Notes under the pieces: model-generated | Told to the model about the DNA's origin: nothing | Database searches by the model: none | Seen by the model: the letters and a program-made list of their open reading frames with translations, nothing else | Assembly: GCA_945860375.1 (NCBI GenBank) | Contig: CAMAQR010000086.1 | Span: forward strand, 1-10,131 | Direction: 5' to 3' | From: Pseudorhodobacter antarcticus | Lineage (GTDB): Bacteria; Pseudomonadota; Alphaproteobacteria; Rhodobacterales; Rhodobacteraceae | Length of the DNA: 10,131 bases | Made by a program: the position numbers and the translations under genes | Part shown: positions 1 through 7,107 of the stretch, one piece after another | Layout: each line of letters begins with the position of its first letter | How positions within the stretch are numbered: position 1 is the stretch's first letter

Positions 1-669
1 GGGGCCGCGATGGATGTATTGCGCCAAGCGGCTCATACGCTGGAGATCGAGGCCAACGCCGCAACTGACAATCCGTTGGTGTTGACCGGGGCCGGGCTGA
101 TCGTCTCGGGTGGCAACTTCCATGCTGAACCCGTGGGCTTTGCCGCCGACATGATCGCGCTGGCCTTGGCGGAAATCGGCGCAATTGCGCAGCGCCGCGT
201 CGCCTTGATGGTCGATCCGGTACTGTCGTTCAACCTGCCTGCGTTCCTGACCCCGCGCCCCGGTCTGAACTCCGGCCTGATGATCGCCGAGGTGACGACT
301 GCTGCCCTGATGTCCGAGAACAAACACATCGCCATGCCTTGCGTGACTGACAGCACGCCGACATCGGCCAATCAGGAAGACCATGTCAGCATGGCAGCAC
401 ACGGTGCCGTGCGTTTGGGCAAGATGGTGCAAAACCTGAACGTGATCCTTGGGGTCGAGGCGATTTGTGCTGCCCAAGGCATCGACTTCCGTGCGCCGTT
501 GCACACCAGTGCGCCGCTGCAGGGCATTGTGGCGCGGCTGCGTCAGGATGTGGCAACGCTGGGCGATGATCGCTACCTTGCCCCCGATCTGGCCGCAGCG
601 GCACGTCTGATTGGCAATGGTGCTTTGGCGCAGGCAAGTGGCTTGGCACTGCCCGAGCTTTCTGCATGA
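1..669 (+). CDS. hutH: Histidine ammonia-lyase (HutH), C-terminal part, 5' truncated by window edge
   Basis: Cytoplasmic enzyme that removes ammonia from L-histidine to give urocanate, the first step of histidine degradation. The frame is open from base 1, so the gene begins upstream; the visible 222 residues are roughly the last 40-45% of a family protein of about 510 residues. The self-forming MIO cofactor tripeptide (Ala-Ser-Gly) lies before the window. Visible family signatures are [15 protein letters not shown], the [10 protein letters not shown] helix, [18 protein letters not shown], and [15 protein letters not shown], whose QEDH carries the conserved active-site glutamate. The ATG at position 10 is internal, not a start. 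The stop codon overlaps the start of hutG (ATGA), and hutU follows, so this is a hut operon; hutI and hutF would be expected upstream. The C-terminal tail after APDL is Ala/Leu-rich and poorly conserved, as is usual. Identification is secure. Confidence 0.96.
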   Translation, partial: GAAMDVLRQAAHTLEIEANAATDNPLVLTGAGLIVSGGNFHAEPVGFAADMIALALAEIGAIAQRRVALMVDPVLSFNLPAFLTPRPGLNSGLMIAEVTTAALMSENKHIAMPCVTDSTPTSANQEDHVSMAAHGAVRLGKMVQNLNVILGVEAICAAQGIDFRAPLHTSAPLQGIVARLRQDVATLGDDRYLAPDLAAAARLIGNGALAQASGLALPELSA

Positions 670-1472
670 TGCTGGTCAACGTCACGCAAGGCGACAGTCC
701 GGTCATTCTCGACCTGCCGCACGGGGGGACATATGTGCCAGACGCGCTGATGGCCCGGTTGAATGACCATGGGCGCAGACTGTCAGACACGGATTGGCAT
801 ATTGCTCAGCTTTATCAGGGGCTTTTGCCCGAGGTCACGACCGTCGAGGCGACGTTTCACCGCTATGTCATCGACGCCAATCGCGATCCAGCCGGGGCTT
901 CGCTTTATCCGGGTGCCAACACCACGACCCTGTGTCCTACGACGGATTTCGACGGATTGGATATCTGGACCGCAGGGCAGGAGCCAAGCCCGGACGAGAT
1001 TGCCGCCCGCCGGACGCAATACCACGCGCCCTATCACGACGCATTGGCTGCCGAAGTAGATCGGGTGAAAGCCCGGCATGGTGTGGCGATTGTCTATGAT
1101 TGCCATTCGATCCGCTCGACCATCCCCTTCTTGTTTGCGGGGCTGCTACCGGTCTTTTCCATCGGCACCAATGACGGGCAGACCTGCGCGCCGCAGGTGT
1201 CGGACGCTGTCTCGGTGCCCTGTTTTGCGGCCACTCCGTTCGACACGGTGTTGAATGGCCGCTTCAAAGGCGGCTGGACCACCCGCCGCTATGGTCAACC
1301 CGGCACGGGCGTTCATGCCATTCAGATGGAACTGGCCCAACGCGCCTATCTGGCCGCCGAGGCCGCACCTTGGACCTATGCCGCCCAGATCGCCGCACCT
1401 TTGCGCGCGGTTCTGGCGCAAATCCTGCAATCCCTCGACACCCTTGCCCGTTCGGGCGTGCTCAACCGCTAA
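666..1472 (+). CDS. hutG: N-formylglutamate deformylase (HutG, N-formylglutamate amidohydrolase family)
   Basis: Hydrolyses N-formyl-L-glutamate to glutamate and formate, the last step of the histidine route in which HutF first deiminates formiminoglutamate. The 268 residues are the usual family length. Motifs of the amidohydrolase family are visible: LDLPHGG (residues 16-21), the DTDWH region (41-45), [10 protein letters not shown] (65-74), QYHAPYH (118-124), YDCHS (144-148), IGTNDG (166-171), and the MELAQRAYL segment near 221. Several of these His, Asp and Glu residues are the expected metal ligands. This is not the unrelated arginase-like formiminoglutamase that shares the name hutG. The ATG overlaps the hutH stop by 4 nt (ATGA), which suggests translational coupling; a second ATG follows immediately at 669. 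The choice of HutG implies that the organism makes formate from histidine rather than formamide. It also implies that a hutF gene exists outside the window. Confidence 0.94.
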   Translation: MMLVNVTQGDSPVILDLPHGGTYVPDALMARLNDHGRRLSDTDWHIAQLYQGLLPEVTTVEATFHRYVIDANRDPAGASLYPGANTTTLCPTTDFDGLDIWTAGQEPSPDEIAARRTQYHAPYHDALAAEVDRVKARHGVAIVYDCHSIRSTIPFLFAGLLPVFSIGTNDGQTCAPQVSDAVSVPCFAATPFDTVLNGRFKGGWTTRRYGQPGTGVHAIQMELAQRAYLAAEAAPWTYAAQIAAPLRAVLAQILQSLDTLARSGVLNR

Positions 1473-1477
1473 AGGAG
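1473..1477 (+). promoter_or_regulatory. Ribosome binding site of hutU (AGGAG)
   Basis: AGGAG directly follows the hutG stop codon and lies 6 nt before the ATG at 1484. It decides the hutU start: the same frame stays open back to an ATG at 1370, but that would add 38 residues encoded inside hutG and unlike any urocanase N-terminus. Confidence 0.85.
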
Positions 1478-1483
1478 CCTTCC

Positions 1484-3166
1484 ATGCTTGATCGCAAGAA
1501 CAGCCGCGATGTCTATCCTGCCACCGGCACCGAAATCACCGCGAAATCGTGGCAGACCGAGGCCGCGATGCGGATGCTGATGAACAACCTTCATCCTGAT
1601 GTTGCCGAGAACCCGCATGAGTTGGTGGTTTACGGCGGCATTGGCCGCGCCGCGCGGTCTTGGGGCGATTTCGACCGAATCGTCGCGACGCTGAAAGACC
1701 TCGAGGATGACGAGACGCTGCTCGTGCAGTCCGGCCGCCCCGTCGCCGTGGTGCGCACCCACAAGGACGCACCGCGCGTTTTGATCGCCAACTCGAACCT
1801 CGTGCCGCATTGGGCCACCTGGGACCATTTCAACGAACTCGATAAAAAGGGCCTGATGATGTACGGCCAAATGACCGCTGGGTCGTGGATCTACATCGGC
1901 ACCCAAGGCATTGTGCAAGGCACATATGAAACCTTTGCCGAAGCGGGCCGTCAGCACTTTGGCGGATCACTCAAGGGCAAGTGGATCCTGACGGGTGGCC
2001 TTGGCGGCATGGGTGGAGCGCAGCCCTTGGCGGCTGTGATGGCAGGAGCCTGCTGCCTGGCGGTGGAATGCGACGAGACCCGGATCGATTTCCGCCTGCG
2101 CACCCGCTACGTCGATGCCAAGGCTAAGACGCTGGACGAAGCGCTGGCGATGATCGCCGAATGGACCGCCAAGGGCGAAGCAAAGTCGGTGGGCTTGCTG
2201 GGCAATGCCGCCGATGTGTTTCCCGAACTGGTGCGTCGGATGAACGCAGGTGGCGCGCGCCCCGATATCGTCACCGATCAGACCAGCGCCCATGACCCGC
2301 TGCACGGCTATCTGCCGCAAGGGTGGAGCGTTGCCGAATGGCGCGCCAAACAAGAAACCGACCCGAAGGCGGTGGAAAAAGCCGCCCGCGCCTCGATGCG
2401 CACCCATGTCGCGGCCATGGTGGATTTCTGGAATGCGGGCGTGCCGACGCTGGATTATGGCAACAACATCCGGCAGGTCGCACAGGAAGAAGGGCTTGAA
2501 AATGCCTTTTCTTTCCCCGGCTTCGTGCCTGCCTATATCCGGCCCTTGTTCTGCAAAGGCATCGGCCCGTTCCGCTGGGTGGCACTGTCCGGCGACCCCG
2601 AGGATATCTACAAAACCGATGCGGCGATGAAAAAACTGTTCCCGGAAAATGACCATTTGCACCGCTGGCTGGACATGGCCGCCGACCGCATCGCGTTTCA
2701 GGGCCTGCCCGCCCGCATCTGCTGGATCGGGCTGGGGGATCGGCATCGCGCAGGTCTGATGTTCAACGAGATGGTCAAGTCGGGCGAGTTGAAAGCCCCG
2801 ATCGTGATTGGTCGTGACCATCTGGATTCAGGCTCGGTTGCCTCGCCCAACCGCGAGACGGAAAGCATGAAGGATGGTTCGGATGCCGTCTCGGATTGGC
2901 CGCTGCTGAATGCTCTGGTCAACACCGCGTCGGGTGCCACTTGGGTTTCAATCCACCACGGCGGCGGAGTGGGTATGGGCTTTTCGCAGCATTCTGGTGT
3001 GGTTATCGTGGCCGATGGCACCGATGATGCCGCCAAGCGACTGGAGCGCGTCCTGTGGAACGATCCGGCCTCGGGCGTCTGGCGTCACGCCGACGCAGGT
3101 TATGAAACCGCAATTGACTGCGCCAAAGAATGTGGTCTGCGCCTGCCGACTATTCTGGGCAACTGA
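1484..3166 (+). CDS. hutU: Urocanate hydratase (HutU)
   Basis: Converts urocanate to imidazolone propionate using tightly bound NAD+ as an electrophile, the second step of histidine degradation. From the ATG at 1484 it has 560 residues, very close to the family's usual length of about 557. It begins with the typical [13 protein letters not shown] and [15 protein letters not shown] segments. The glycine-rich NAD site [10 protein letters not shown] is at 171-180, DYGNNIRQ at 324-331, and [15 protein letters not shown] at 410-424 holds the conserved Cys413 (equivalent to Cys410 of the Pseudomonas putida enzyme). The signatures [18 protein letters not shown] (443-460), [10 protein letters not shown] (464-473) and [15 protein letters not shown] (491-505) are all intact. 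Only 11 nt separate it from hutG, so it is co-transcribed with hutH and hutG. A gap of 77 nt follows before the formaldehyde genes. Identification is secure. Confidence 0.97.
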   Translation: MLDRKNSRDVYPATGTEITAKSWQTEAAMRMLMNNLHPDVAENPHELVVYGGIGRAARSWGDFDRIVATLKDLEDDETLLVQSGRPVAVVRTHKDAPRVLIANSNLVPHWATWDHFNELDKKGLMMYGQMTAGSWIYIGTQGIVQGTYETFAEAGRQHFGGSLKGKWILTGGLGGMGGAQPLAAVMAGACCLAVECDETRIDFRLRTRYVDAKAKTLDEALAMIAEWTAKGEAKSVGLLGNAADVFPELVRRMNAGGARPDIVTDQTSAHDPLHGYLPQGWSVAEWRAKQETDPKAVEKAARASMRTHVAAMVDFWNAGVPTLDYGNNIRQVAQEEGLENAFSFPGFVPAYIRPLFCKGIGPFRWVALSGDPEDIYKTDAAMKKLFPENDHLHRWLDMAADRIAFQGLPARICWIGLGDRHRAGLMFNEMVKSGELKAPIVIGRDHLDSGSVASPNRETESMKDGSDAVSDWPLLNALVNTASGATWVSIHHGGGVGMGFSQHSGVVIVADGTDDAAKRLERVLWNDPASGVWRHADAGYETAIDCAKECGLRLPTILGN

Positions 3167-3197
3167 GATCACATTGCCGCTTGTCCGATAACGGCGA

Positions 3198-3214
3198 CCG
3201 GAGAAGAACTCCGG
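3198..3214 (+). other. Hairpin in the hutU-adhI gap
   Basis: CCGGAG, a 5-nt AAGAA loop, then CTCCGG form a perfect 6-bp GC-rich stem in the 77-nt gap. No T-run follows, so it is not a typical intrinsic terminator. It may be a weak attenuator or mRNA processing/stabilising element between hutU and adhI. It leaves open whether the two gene blocks share one transcript. I see no convincing promoter in the gap. Confidence 0.45.
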
Positions 3215-3232
3215 CTTGCCATCCGCATAGAA

Positions 3233-3238
3233 AGGAAG
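3233..3238 (+). promoter_or_regulatory. Ribosome binding site of adhI (AGGAAG)
   Basis: AGGAAG lies 5 nt before the ATG at 3244. It supports this start over the longer open frame that begins at 3130 inside hutU; the chosen start also gives the standard class III ADH N-terminus. Confidence 0.75.
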
Positions 3239-3243
3239 TCCCC

Positions 3244-4374
3244 ATGCGCACCCGCGCCGCCGTTGCCGTTGCCGCAGGCAAACCGCTTGTCATCATGGAA
3301 GTGAACCTTGCCGACCCGAAAGCGGGCGAGGTTTTGGTAGAAATAAAGGCTACCGGCATTTGCCACACTGACGAATTCACCTTGTCGGGGGCTGATCCCG
3401 AAGGTCTGTTCCTGGCGATTCTGGGACATGAAGGCGCGGGCGTGGTGATCGCTGTCGGCCCCGGCGTGAAATCGCTGAAGGTCGGCGACCATGTGATCCC
3501 GCTCTACACGCCGGAATGCCGCGAGTGTCCGTCCTGCCTTAGCCGCAAAACCAACCTGTGCACCGCCATTCGCACCACCCAAGGTCAAGGCCTTATGCCC
3601 GACGGCACCAGCCGCTTTAGCATGCTAGATGGCACCCCGATCTATCACTACATGGGCTGCTCAACCTTCGCCAACCACACGGTTGTGCCCGAGATTGCAT
3701 TGGCCAAGGTGCGCGATGACGCGCCGTTCGACAAGATTTGCTATATTGGCTGCGGGGTTACCACCGGCATTGGTGCGGTGCTGAATACCGCTCAGGTGGA
3801 AATCGGTGCCAAGGCGGTGGTGTTTGGCTTGGGCGGTATTGGTCTGAACGTTATCCAAGGCCTGAAGATGGCCGGGGCCGATATGGTCATCGGCGTTGAT
3901 CTGAACAACGACAAGAAGGCCTGGGGCGAGAAGTTCGGGATGACCCATTTCATCAACCCGAAAGAGACCTCCGGCTCTGTTGTGCAGGCGATTGTCGATC
4001 TGACCAAGACCGCTTTTGATAAGATTGGCGGGGCGGATTACTCGTTCGATTGCACCGGCAACGTCAAGGTGATGCGCGATGCGCTGGAATGCACCCATCG
4101 CGGTTGGGGCCAGTCGATCATCATTGGCGTGGCGCCTGCGGGTGCGGTGATCGAAACGCGGCCCTTCCAACTGGTGACCGGTCGGATCTGGAAAGGCACC
4201 GCCTTTGGTGGCGCGCGTGGGCGGACTGATGTGCCGAAATTCGTCGATTGGTACATGGACGGCAAGATCGAGATCGACAGCATGATCACCCATATTCTCA
4301 AGCTGGAGGATATCAACAAGGGCTTCGATCTGATGCATTCAGGCGAAAGCATCCGGTCCGTCGTCGTTTTCTGA
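3244..4374 (+). CDS. adhI: S-(hydroxymethyl)glutathione dehydrogenase / class III alcohol dehydrogenase
   Basis: Zinc-dependent cytoplasmic enzyme that oxidises the formaldehyde-glutathione adduct to S-formylglutathione with NAD+ (also called frmA or flhA). The 376 residues match the family. Catalytic zinc ligands are visible as C40 in TGICHTDEF, H62-E63 in GHEGAG, and C170 in IGCGVTTG. The structural zinc uses C92, C95, C98 and C106 (CRECPSC...NLC). R110, before TQGQGLMPDGTSRF, corresponds to the arginine that marks class III enzymes and binds the glutathione adduct. The NAD fold shows GLGGIG at 195-200 and an acidic D219 after strand two. The C-terminal RPFQLVTGRIWKGTAFGG and LMHSGESIR blocks are typical. 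It sits 60 nt before gfa, the other half of the formaldehyde-glutathione system. Formaldehyde could come from the Rieske demethylase encoded downstream, or from unrelated methylated substrates. Confidence 0.95.
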   Translation: MRTRAAVAVAAGKPLVIMEVNLADPKAGEVLVEIKATGICHTDEFTLSGADPEGLFLAILGHEGAGVVIAVGPGVKSLKVGDHVIPLYTPECRECPSCLSRKTNLCTAIRTTQGQGLMPDGTSRFSMLDGTPIYHYMGCSTFANHTVVPEIALAKVRDDAPFDKICYIGCGVTTGIGAVLNTAQVEIGAKAVVFGLGGIGLNVIQGLKMAGADMVIGVDLNNDKKAWGEKFGMTHFINPKETSGSVVQAIVDLTKTAFDKIGGADYSFDCTGNVKVMRDALECTHRGWGQSIIIGVAPAGAVIETRPFQLVTGRIWKGTAFGGARGRTDVPKFVDWYMDGKIEIDSMITHILKLEDINKGFDLMHSGESIRSVVVF

Positions 4375-4420
4375 AATCACAATACCGGGACCGGACCGGC
4401 GCGTTGCATCCGGAAAAATG

Positions 4421-4426
4421 GGAGGA
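4421..4426 (+). promoter_or_regulatory. Ribosome binding site of gfa (GGAGGA)
   Basis: A near-perfect Shine-Dalgarno sequence 8 nt before the ATG at 4435. The 60-nt gap from the adhI stop also carries three copies of ACCGG at 4384-4399, of unknown meaning. Confidence 0.75.
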
Positions 4427-4434
4427 AAGACCAC

Positions 4435-4995
4435 ATGACCAAACCGAAACTGCATCCCGCACTGGACAACGGCATCGCCGCGACCTCGCCGGATTTCACA
4501 GGTGGCACGCTTGTTTGCGCCTGTACTGACAAACCTGTGCGCGTGCGTGTCGAGGGCCAGATTGCCCACAACCACGCCTGCGGCTGCACGAAGTGCTGGA
4601 AGCCCGAGGGGGCAATCTTTTCGGTGGTGGCGGTGGCGCCGCACGACAAGGTGACGGTGCTGCAAAACGGTGACAAGCTTGCCGTTGTTGATCCGGCCGC
4701 TTTGATCCAGCGCCACGCCTGCAAGGCTTGCGGCGTGCACATGTATGGCCCCGTGACCCGCGCGCACCCGTTCCAGGGCCTGGATTTCATCCATCCTGAG
4801 CGGTTCGAGGAAAAAGGTTGGGCACAACCCGGCTTTGCGGCTTTTGTGTCCTCTGTGATCGAAGCGGGCGTTGATCCGTCGCAAATGGACGAAATTCGCG
4901 GCCAACTCAAGGCGATAGGGCTGGAACCTTCTGATTGCCTTAACCCGGGCCTGATGGACTATATCGCAACCTGGACCGTTCAGCACCGCGTCTGA
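4435..4995 (+). CDS. gfa: S-(hydroxymethyl)glutathione synthase (glutathione-dependent formaldehyde-activating enzyme)
   Basis: Gfa family protein (CENP-V/GFA zinc fold) reported to promote joining of formaldehyde to glutathione, supplying the substrate of the neighbouring class III dehydrogenase. The 186 residues match the roughly 190 of the family. All seven expected cysteines are present: C28 and C30 (TLVCAC), C49, C51 and C54 ([14 protein letters not shown]), and C96 and C99 ([12 protein letters not shown]). They match the spacing of C31, C33, C52, C54, C57, C99 and C102 in the Paracoccus denitrificans enzyme. The C-terminal [16 protein letters not shown] block is also diagnostic. It is very likely co-transcribed with adhI and is closed by the hairpin at 5011. 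Whether Gfa is a true catalyst or a glutathione carrier is debated for the family. Assignment is firm. Confidence 0.94.
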   Translation: MTKPKLHPALDNGIAATSPDFTGGTLVCACTDKPVRVRVEGQIAHNHACGCTKCWKPEGAIFSVVAVAPHDKVTVLQNGDKLAVVDPAALIQRHACKACGVHMYGPVTRAHPFQGLDFIHPERFEEKGWAQPGFAAFVSSVIEAGVDPSQMDEIRGQLKAIGLEPSDCLNPGLMDYIATWTVQHRV

Positions 4996-5010
4996 GCTGG
5001 GACACAATCA

Positions 5011-5038
5011 ACCGCAGGCAGGTTATCCCGCCTGCGGT
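5011..5038. terminator. Probable bidirectional terminator between gfa and the convergent lysR gene
   Basis: Perfect 9-bp arms ACCGCAGGC and GCCTGCGGT flank a 10-nt centre that can add two G-C pairs after an A-C mismatch, leaving a TTAT loop. It begins 15 nt after the gfa stop on the + strand, and it contains the last codons and stop (5023-5025) of lysR on the - strand. A short TTTT follows about 13 nt downstream on the + strand and only scattered Ts on the - strand. The T-tail is therefore weak, but the position between convergent genes supports termination in both directions. Confidence 0.6.
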
Positions 5039-5949
5039 GCCGAAATCGCCTTTTGACGGCGGGAGATTGTCTGAATCCAGCTGCGCAACTCTGCCCCGAA
5101 TGGTTTTTCCAAAGCGGCTGGGTCCCAAGCCAGGGAATAAGGCTGTGACAGCTGAAGTCGCATGTCGAAAGGCACGACAAGCCGCCCGGAGGCGATATCT
5201 TCGGCTGCCATGGAAAGTTGCGCCAAGACGAAACCCCGACCGTTGATCGCCGCATCAATCGCCGCACTGGACATCGAAAAGGCAACCTCGCCCACGGCCT
5301 TGCGGCGGGGTACGCCAACATGCGCCGCCCAATCGCCCCAGCCAGGCGCTGCACCCTGCGCGCGATCCCATTCGATCCCCAAAAGCGGCGCATCGAGGAT
5401 ATCCGCAGGCGTTTGCAGCTTCAGTCTTGCAAGAAGCGACGGGGAACAAGCCGGGACTACCCAATCCGTGAACAGCTCGGTTCGATGATCAAAGCGTGTT
5501 ATCAGTTCACCATAGGACAGCCGGAAGTCAACTTCGTCGGCCCCAAAGCGGGGTTCGGTGTCGTCCCCAATCAAGCGCACTGTTGCCGTGGGATGTGACG
5601 ATTGCCAGTCGAACAACTGCGCGCCAATCCATTTGGAGGCCAGCGACGGCAGGCACGAAATCGTCAGCGTTGCCTCTGACCGAGCTCGCTCGATCTTGGT
5701 TTGCGCTGTGCGCAGCGTGTCAAACGCGGCTTTGACGTCGTCATGATAGTGCCGCCCGCGTGTCGTCAGGGCAATCGACTTGCCCTTGCGCTCGACCAAC
5801 CGCAGCCCGACTTCTGCCTCAGCTTTGCGAAGCTGCTGGCTGATCGCGCCGACTGTCACACCCAGCTCCGCTGCGGCCGCCGTTGCACTGCCAAGTCGGC
5901 CAAAGGCCTCAAAGGCCTGTATCGCGCGCATCGATGGAAGTTTTTGCAA
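5023..5949 (-). CDS. LysR-type transcriptional regulator, GcvA-like
   Basis: DNA-binding regulator, probably of the divergent Rieske operon. The N-terminus has the GcvA-group form LPSMRAIQAFEAF, followed by the winged helix-turn-helix (residues about 20-45, AAAELGVTVGAISQQLRKAE) and LTTRGR. The effector domain begins LTISCLPSLASKW, as in GcvA relatives, and continues with FRLSYGE and a TPADILDAPLLGIEWDR segment. Start choice: a TTG at 5949 gives 308 residues and the standard GcvA N-terminus, with GAAAGA (5956-5961) 6 nt upstream. The ATG at 5931 (302 residues) has no visible ribosome site. The longest frame, from an ATG at 6066, adds 39 residues unlike the family and would occupy the whole divergent promoter region, so it is unlikely. 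The effector is unknown; the neighbours suggest an amino acid, oxoacid or methylated aromatic compound. GcvA likeness concerns the subgroup and does not show control of glycine cleavage. Confidence 0.9.
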   Translation of the reverse strand: MQKLPSMRAIQAFEAFGRLGSATAAAAELGVTVGAISQQLRKAEAEVGLRLVERKGKSIALTTRGRHYHDDVKAAFDTLRTAQTKIERARSEATLTISCLPSLASKWIGAQLFDWQSSHPTATVRLIGDDTEPRFGADEVDFRLSYGELITRFDHRTELFTDWVVPACSPSLLARLKLQTPADILDAPLLGIEWDRAQGAAPGWGDWAAHVGVPRRKAVGEVAFSMSSAAIDAAINGRGFVLAQLSMAAEDIASGRLVVPFDMRLQLSQPYSLAWDPAALEKPFGAELRSWIQTISRRQKAISAPQAG

Positions 5950-5974
5950 GGTCGTTCTTTCGGTAGAAGCACAG

Positions 5975-5989
5975 TTTAGTTTTTCTAAA
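5975..5989. promoter_or_regulatory. Candidate LysR-type operator (TTTAG-N5-CTAAA)
   Basis: A perfect 5-bp inverted repeat separated by five Ts. It contains the T-N11-A arrangement of LysR-type boxes (5976-5988) in its TTAG-N5-CTAA core. It is centred 33 nt before the proposed lysR start and about 88 nt before the Rieske ATG. This fits the common design in which one site represses the regulator and activates the divergent operon. GcvA-type proteins are known to use CTAAT-like half sites. The region is AT-rich, which raises the odds of chance palindromes. Confidence 0.55.
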
Positions 5990-6013
5990 ATAGAACGCAG
6001 AAGCAAGTGCTTT

Positions 6014-6042
6014 TTGAATCGGTAAATGCAGGCTAGCAATAT
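6014..6042 (+). promoter_or_regulatory. Possible sigma70 promoter of the Rieske operon
   Basis: TTGAAT (6014-6019), a 17-nt spacer, and CAATAT (6037-6042) lie 28 nt before the first start codon and about 25-40 nt downstream of the candidate LysR operator. Spacing is ideal but both hexamers are imperfect, as expected for an activator-dependent promoter. This is prediction by eye only. Confidence 0.35.
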
Positions 6043-6069
6043 GTCTACACATAAAGCCGGGAGCACATC

Positions 6070-7107
6070 ATGTACCTAACCAACAGCTGGTATGTCGCAG
6101 CGTGGGATCACGAGGTCGGCAAGGACCTTTTCCCAGTCAAGATGCTGGGCGAACAAATCGTGCTTTTCCGGAAGACCAACGGGGAAGTGGCGGCCCTGGA
6201 GGACGCCTGCCCGCATCGTAAGCTGCCGCTCTCGATGGGTCGCATCAAAGGCGATACGGTTGAATGCGGCTATCACGGTCTGACATTCAACAGCACTGGC
6301 ACCTGCACCCGGGTTCCTGGCGTAGAGAAAATCCCGCACGTCGCCTGTGTGCGGTCCTATCCGATCCACGAACGCTATGGCTTGCTGTGGGTCTGGATGG
6401 GCGACGCCGAAAAGGCTGACCCTGCGCTGATCTTCCAGGTTGACCATTGGGGTGATCCTGCTTGGGGCCTGAATCGCGGCGACTCGATGGCGATCGATTG
6501 TAACTATCTTTACATGACTGACAACTTGCTTGACCCGTCGCATGTGGCTTGGGTTCACCAATCGTCCTTCGGCAATGCCGCAACCGAAGAGGCGCCGCTG
6601 GAAACCACCATCGGCGAAAATGGCGTCACCGTCTGGCGCTGGATGCTGGATGTGGAGCCTGCGCCCTTCTATGCGCCCTACCTGAAGTTCAAGGGCAACA
6701 CAGACCGCAAACAGCACTACGAAGTGCATTACCCCAGCCATGCCATCATCAAGGCGATTTTCTCGCCCGCAGGCACAGGCGGCGAAGGCCGACCGCTGCA
6801 TGAGGACACGTTCCTGATGGACAGCTACAATTTCATGACCCCTATCGACGAGAACACCACCAAGTACTACTGGTTCCAAATGCGTAACTTTGCGCCCAAA
6901 GACGCAAAAATCTCCGCCGAATTCGCCACCTCGGTACGCGGTGCTTTTGATGAGGATCGCGCGGTTCTGACCGCAGTTCACAAAGGCATGGCCAACAAGC
7001 GCACGCCCAACCTTGATCTGAAGATCGACGTGGGTCCGATGCGCTTTCGTCGCAATCTGGCCAAGTTGATTGAGGCAGAACAGGCACAGAAAGCCGCGGC
7101 TGAATGA
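6070..7107 (+). CDS. Rieske non-heme iron oxygenase, VanA / dicamba-demethylase-like
   Basis: Terminal oxygenase that uses O2 and electrons from a partner reductase, here most likely the next gene. The 345 residues match the short, alpha-only VanA-like group (vanillate, dicamba and caffeine demethylases, toluenesulfonate monooxygenase). The Rieske 2Fe-2S site is C47-P-H49 and C66-x2-H69 (CGYHGL). The catalytic iron site is N152, D155, H158 and H163 in DNLLDPSHVAWVH, with D296 in FDEDRAV as probable third ligand. This is the pattern of dicamba monooxygenase (N154, D157, H160, H165, D294). A good ribosome site, GGGAG (6059-6063), lies 6 nt before the ATG. The stop overlaps the reductase start (ATGA). 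The substrate cannot be read from sequence. Family and neighbours favour oxidative O- or N-demethylation releasing formaldehyde, but ring or methyl hydroxylation is possible. I do not name it vanA because the partner and context differ from vanAB. Confidence 0.92.
   Translation: MYLTNSWYVAAWDHEVGKDLFPVKMLGEQIVLFRKTNGEVAALEDACPHRKLPLSMGRIKGDTVECGYHGLTFNSTGTCTRVPGVEKIPHVACVRSYPIHERYGLLWVWMGDAEKADPALIFQVDHWGDPAWGLNRGDSMAIDCNYLYMTDNLLDPSHVAWVHQSSFGNAATEEAPLETTIGENGVTVWRWMLDVEPAPFYAPYLKFKGNTDRKQHYEVHYPSHAIIKAIFSPAGTGGEGRPLHEDTFLMDSYNFMTPIDENTTKYYWFQMRNFAPKDAKISAEFATSVRGAFDEDRAVLTAVHKGMANKRTPNLDLKIDVGPMRFRRNLAKLIEAEQAQKAAAE

Noticed and set aside
1967..2821. Long antisense open frame (284 codons) opposite hutU
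   Set aside because: It lies wholly within the secure hutU gene; its composition is that of a high-GC shadow frame and it resembles no family I know.
3661..4338. Antisense open frame (225 codons) opposite adhI
   Set aside because: Complement of a highly conserved enzyme; no independent support.
4384..4399. Three copies of ACCGG in the adhI-gfa gap
   Set aside because: Too short and GC-rich to separate from chance; no matching copies were noticed near other starts.
5950..6066. N-terminal extension of the LysR regulator from an ATG at 6066
   Set aside because: The extra 39 residues do not match LysR N-termini and would fill the entire divergent promoter region, leaving 3 nt to the next gene.
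6076..6981. Long antisense open frame (301 codons) opposite the Rieske oxygenase
   Set aside because: Shadow of a gene with intact catalytic motifs on the + strand; no recognisable domain or ribosome site.
6070..7107. Naming the Rieske gene vanA (vanillate demethylase)
   Set aside because: Only family-level likeness is visible; the partner reductase and the neighbouring aminotransferase and hydroxyacid dehydrogenase do not fit a vanAB locus.
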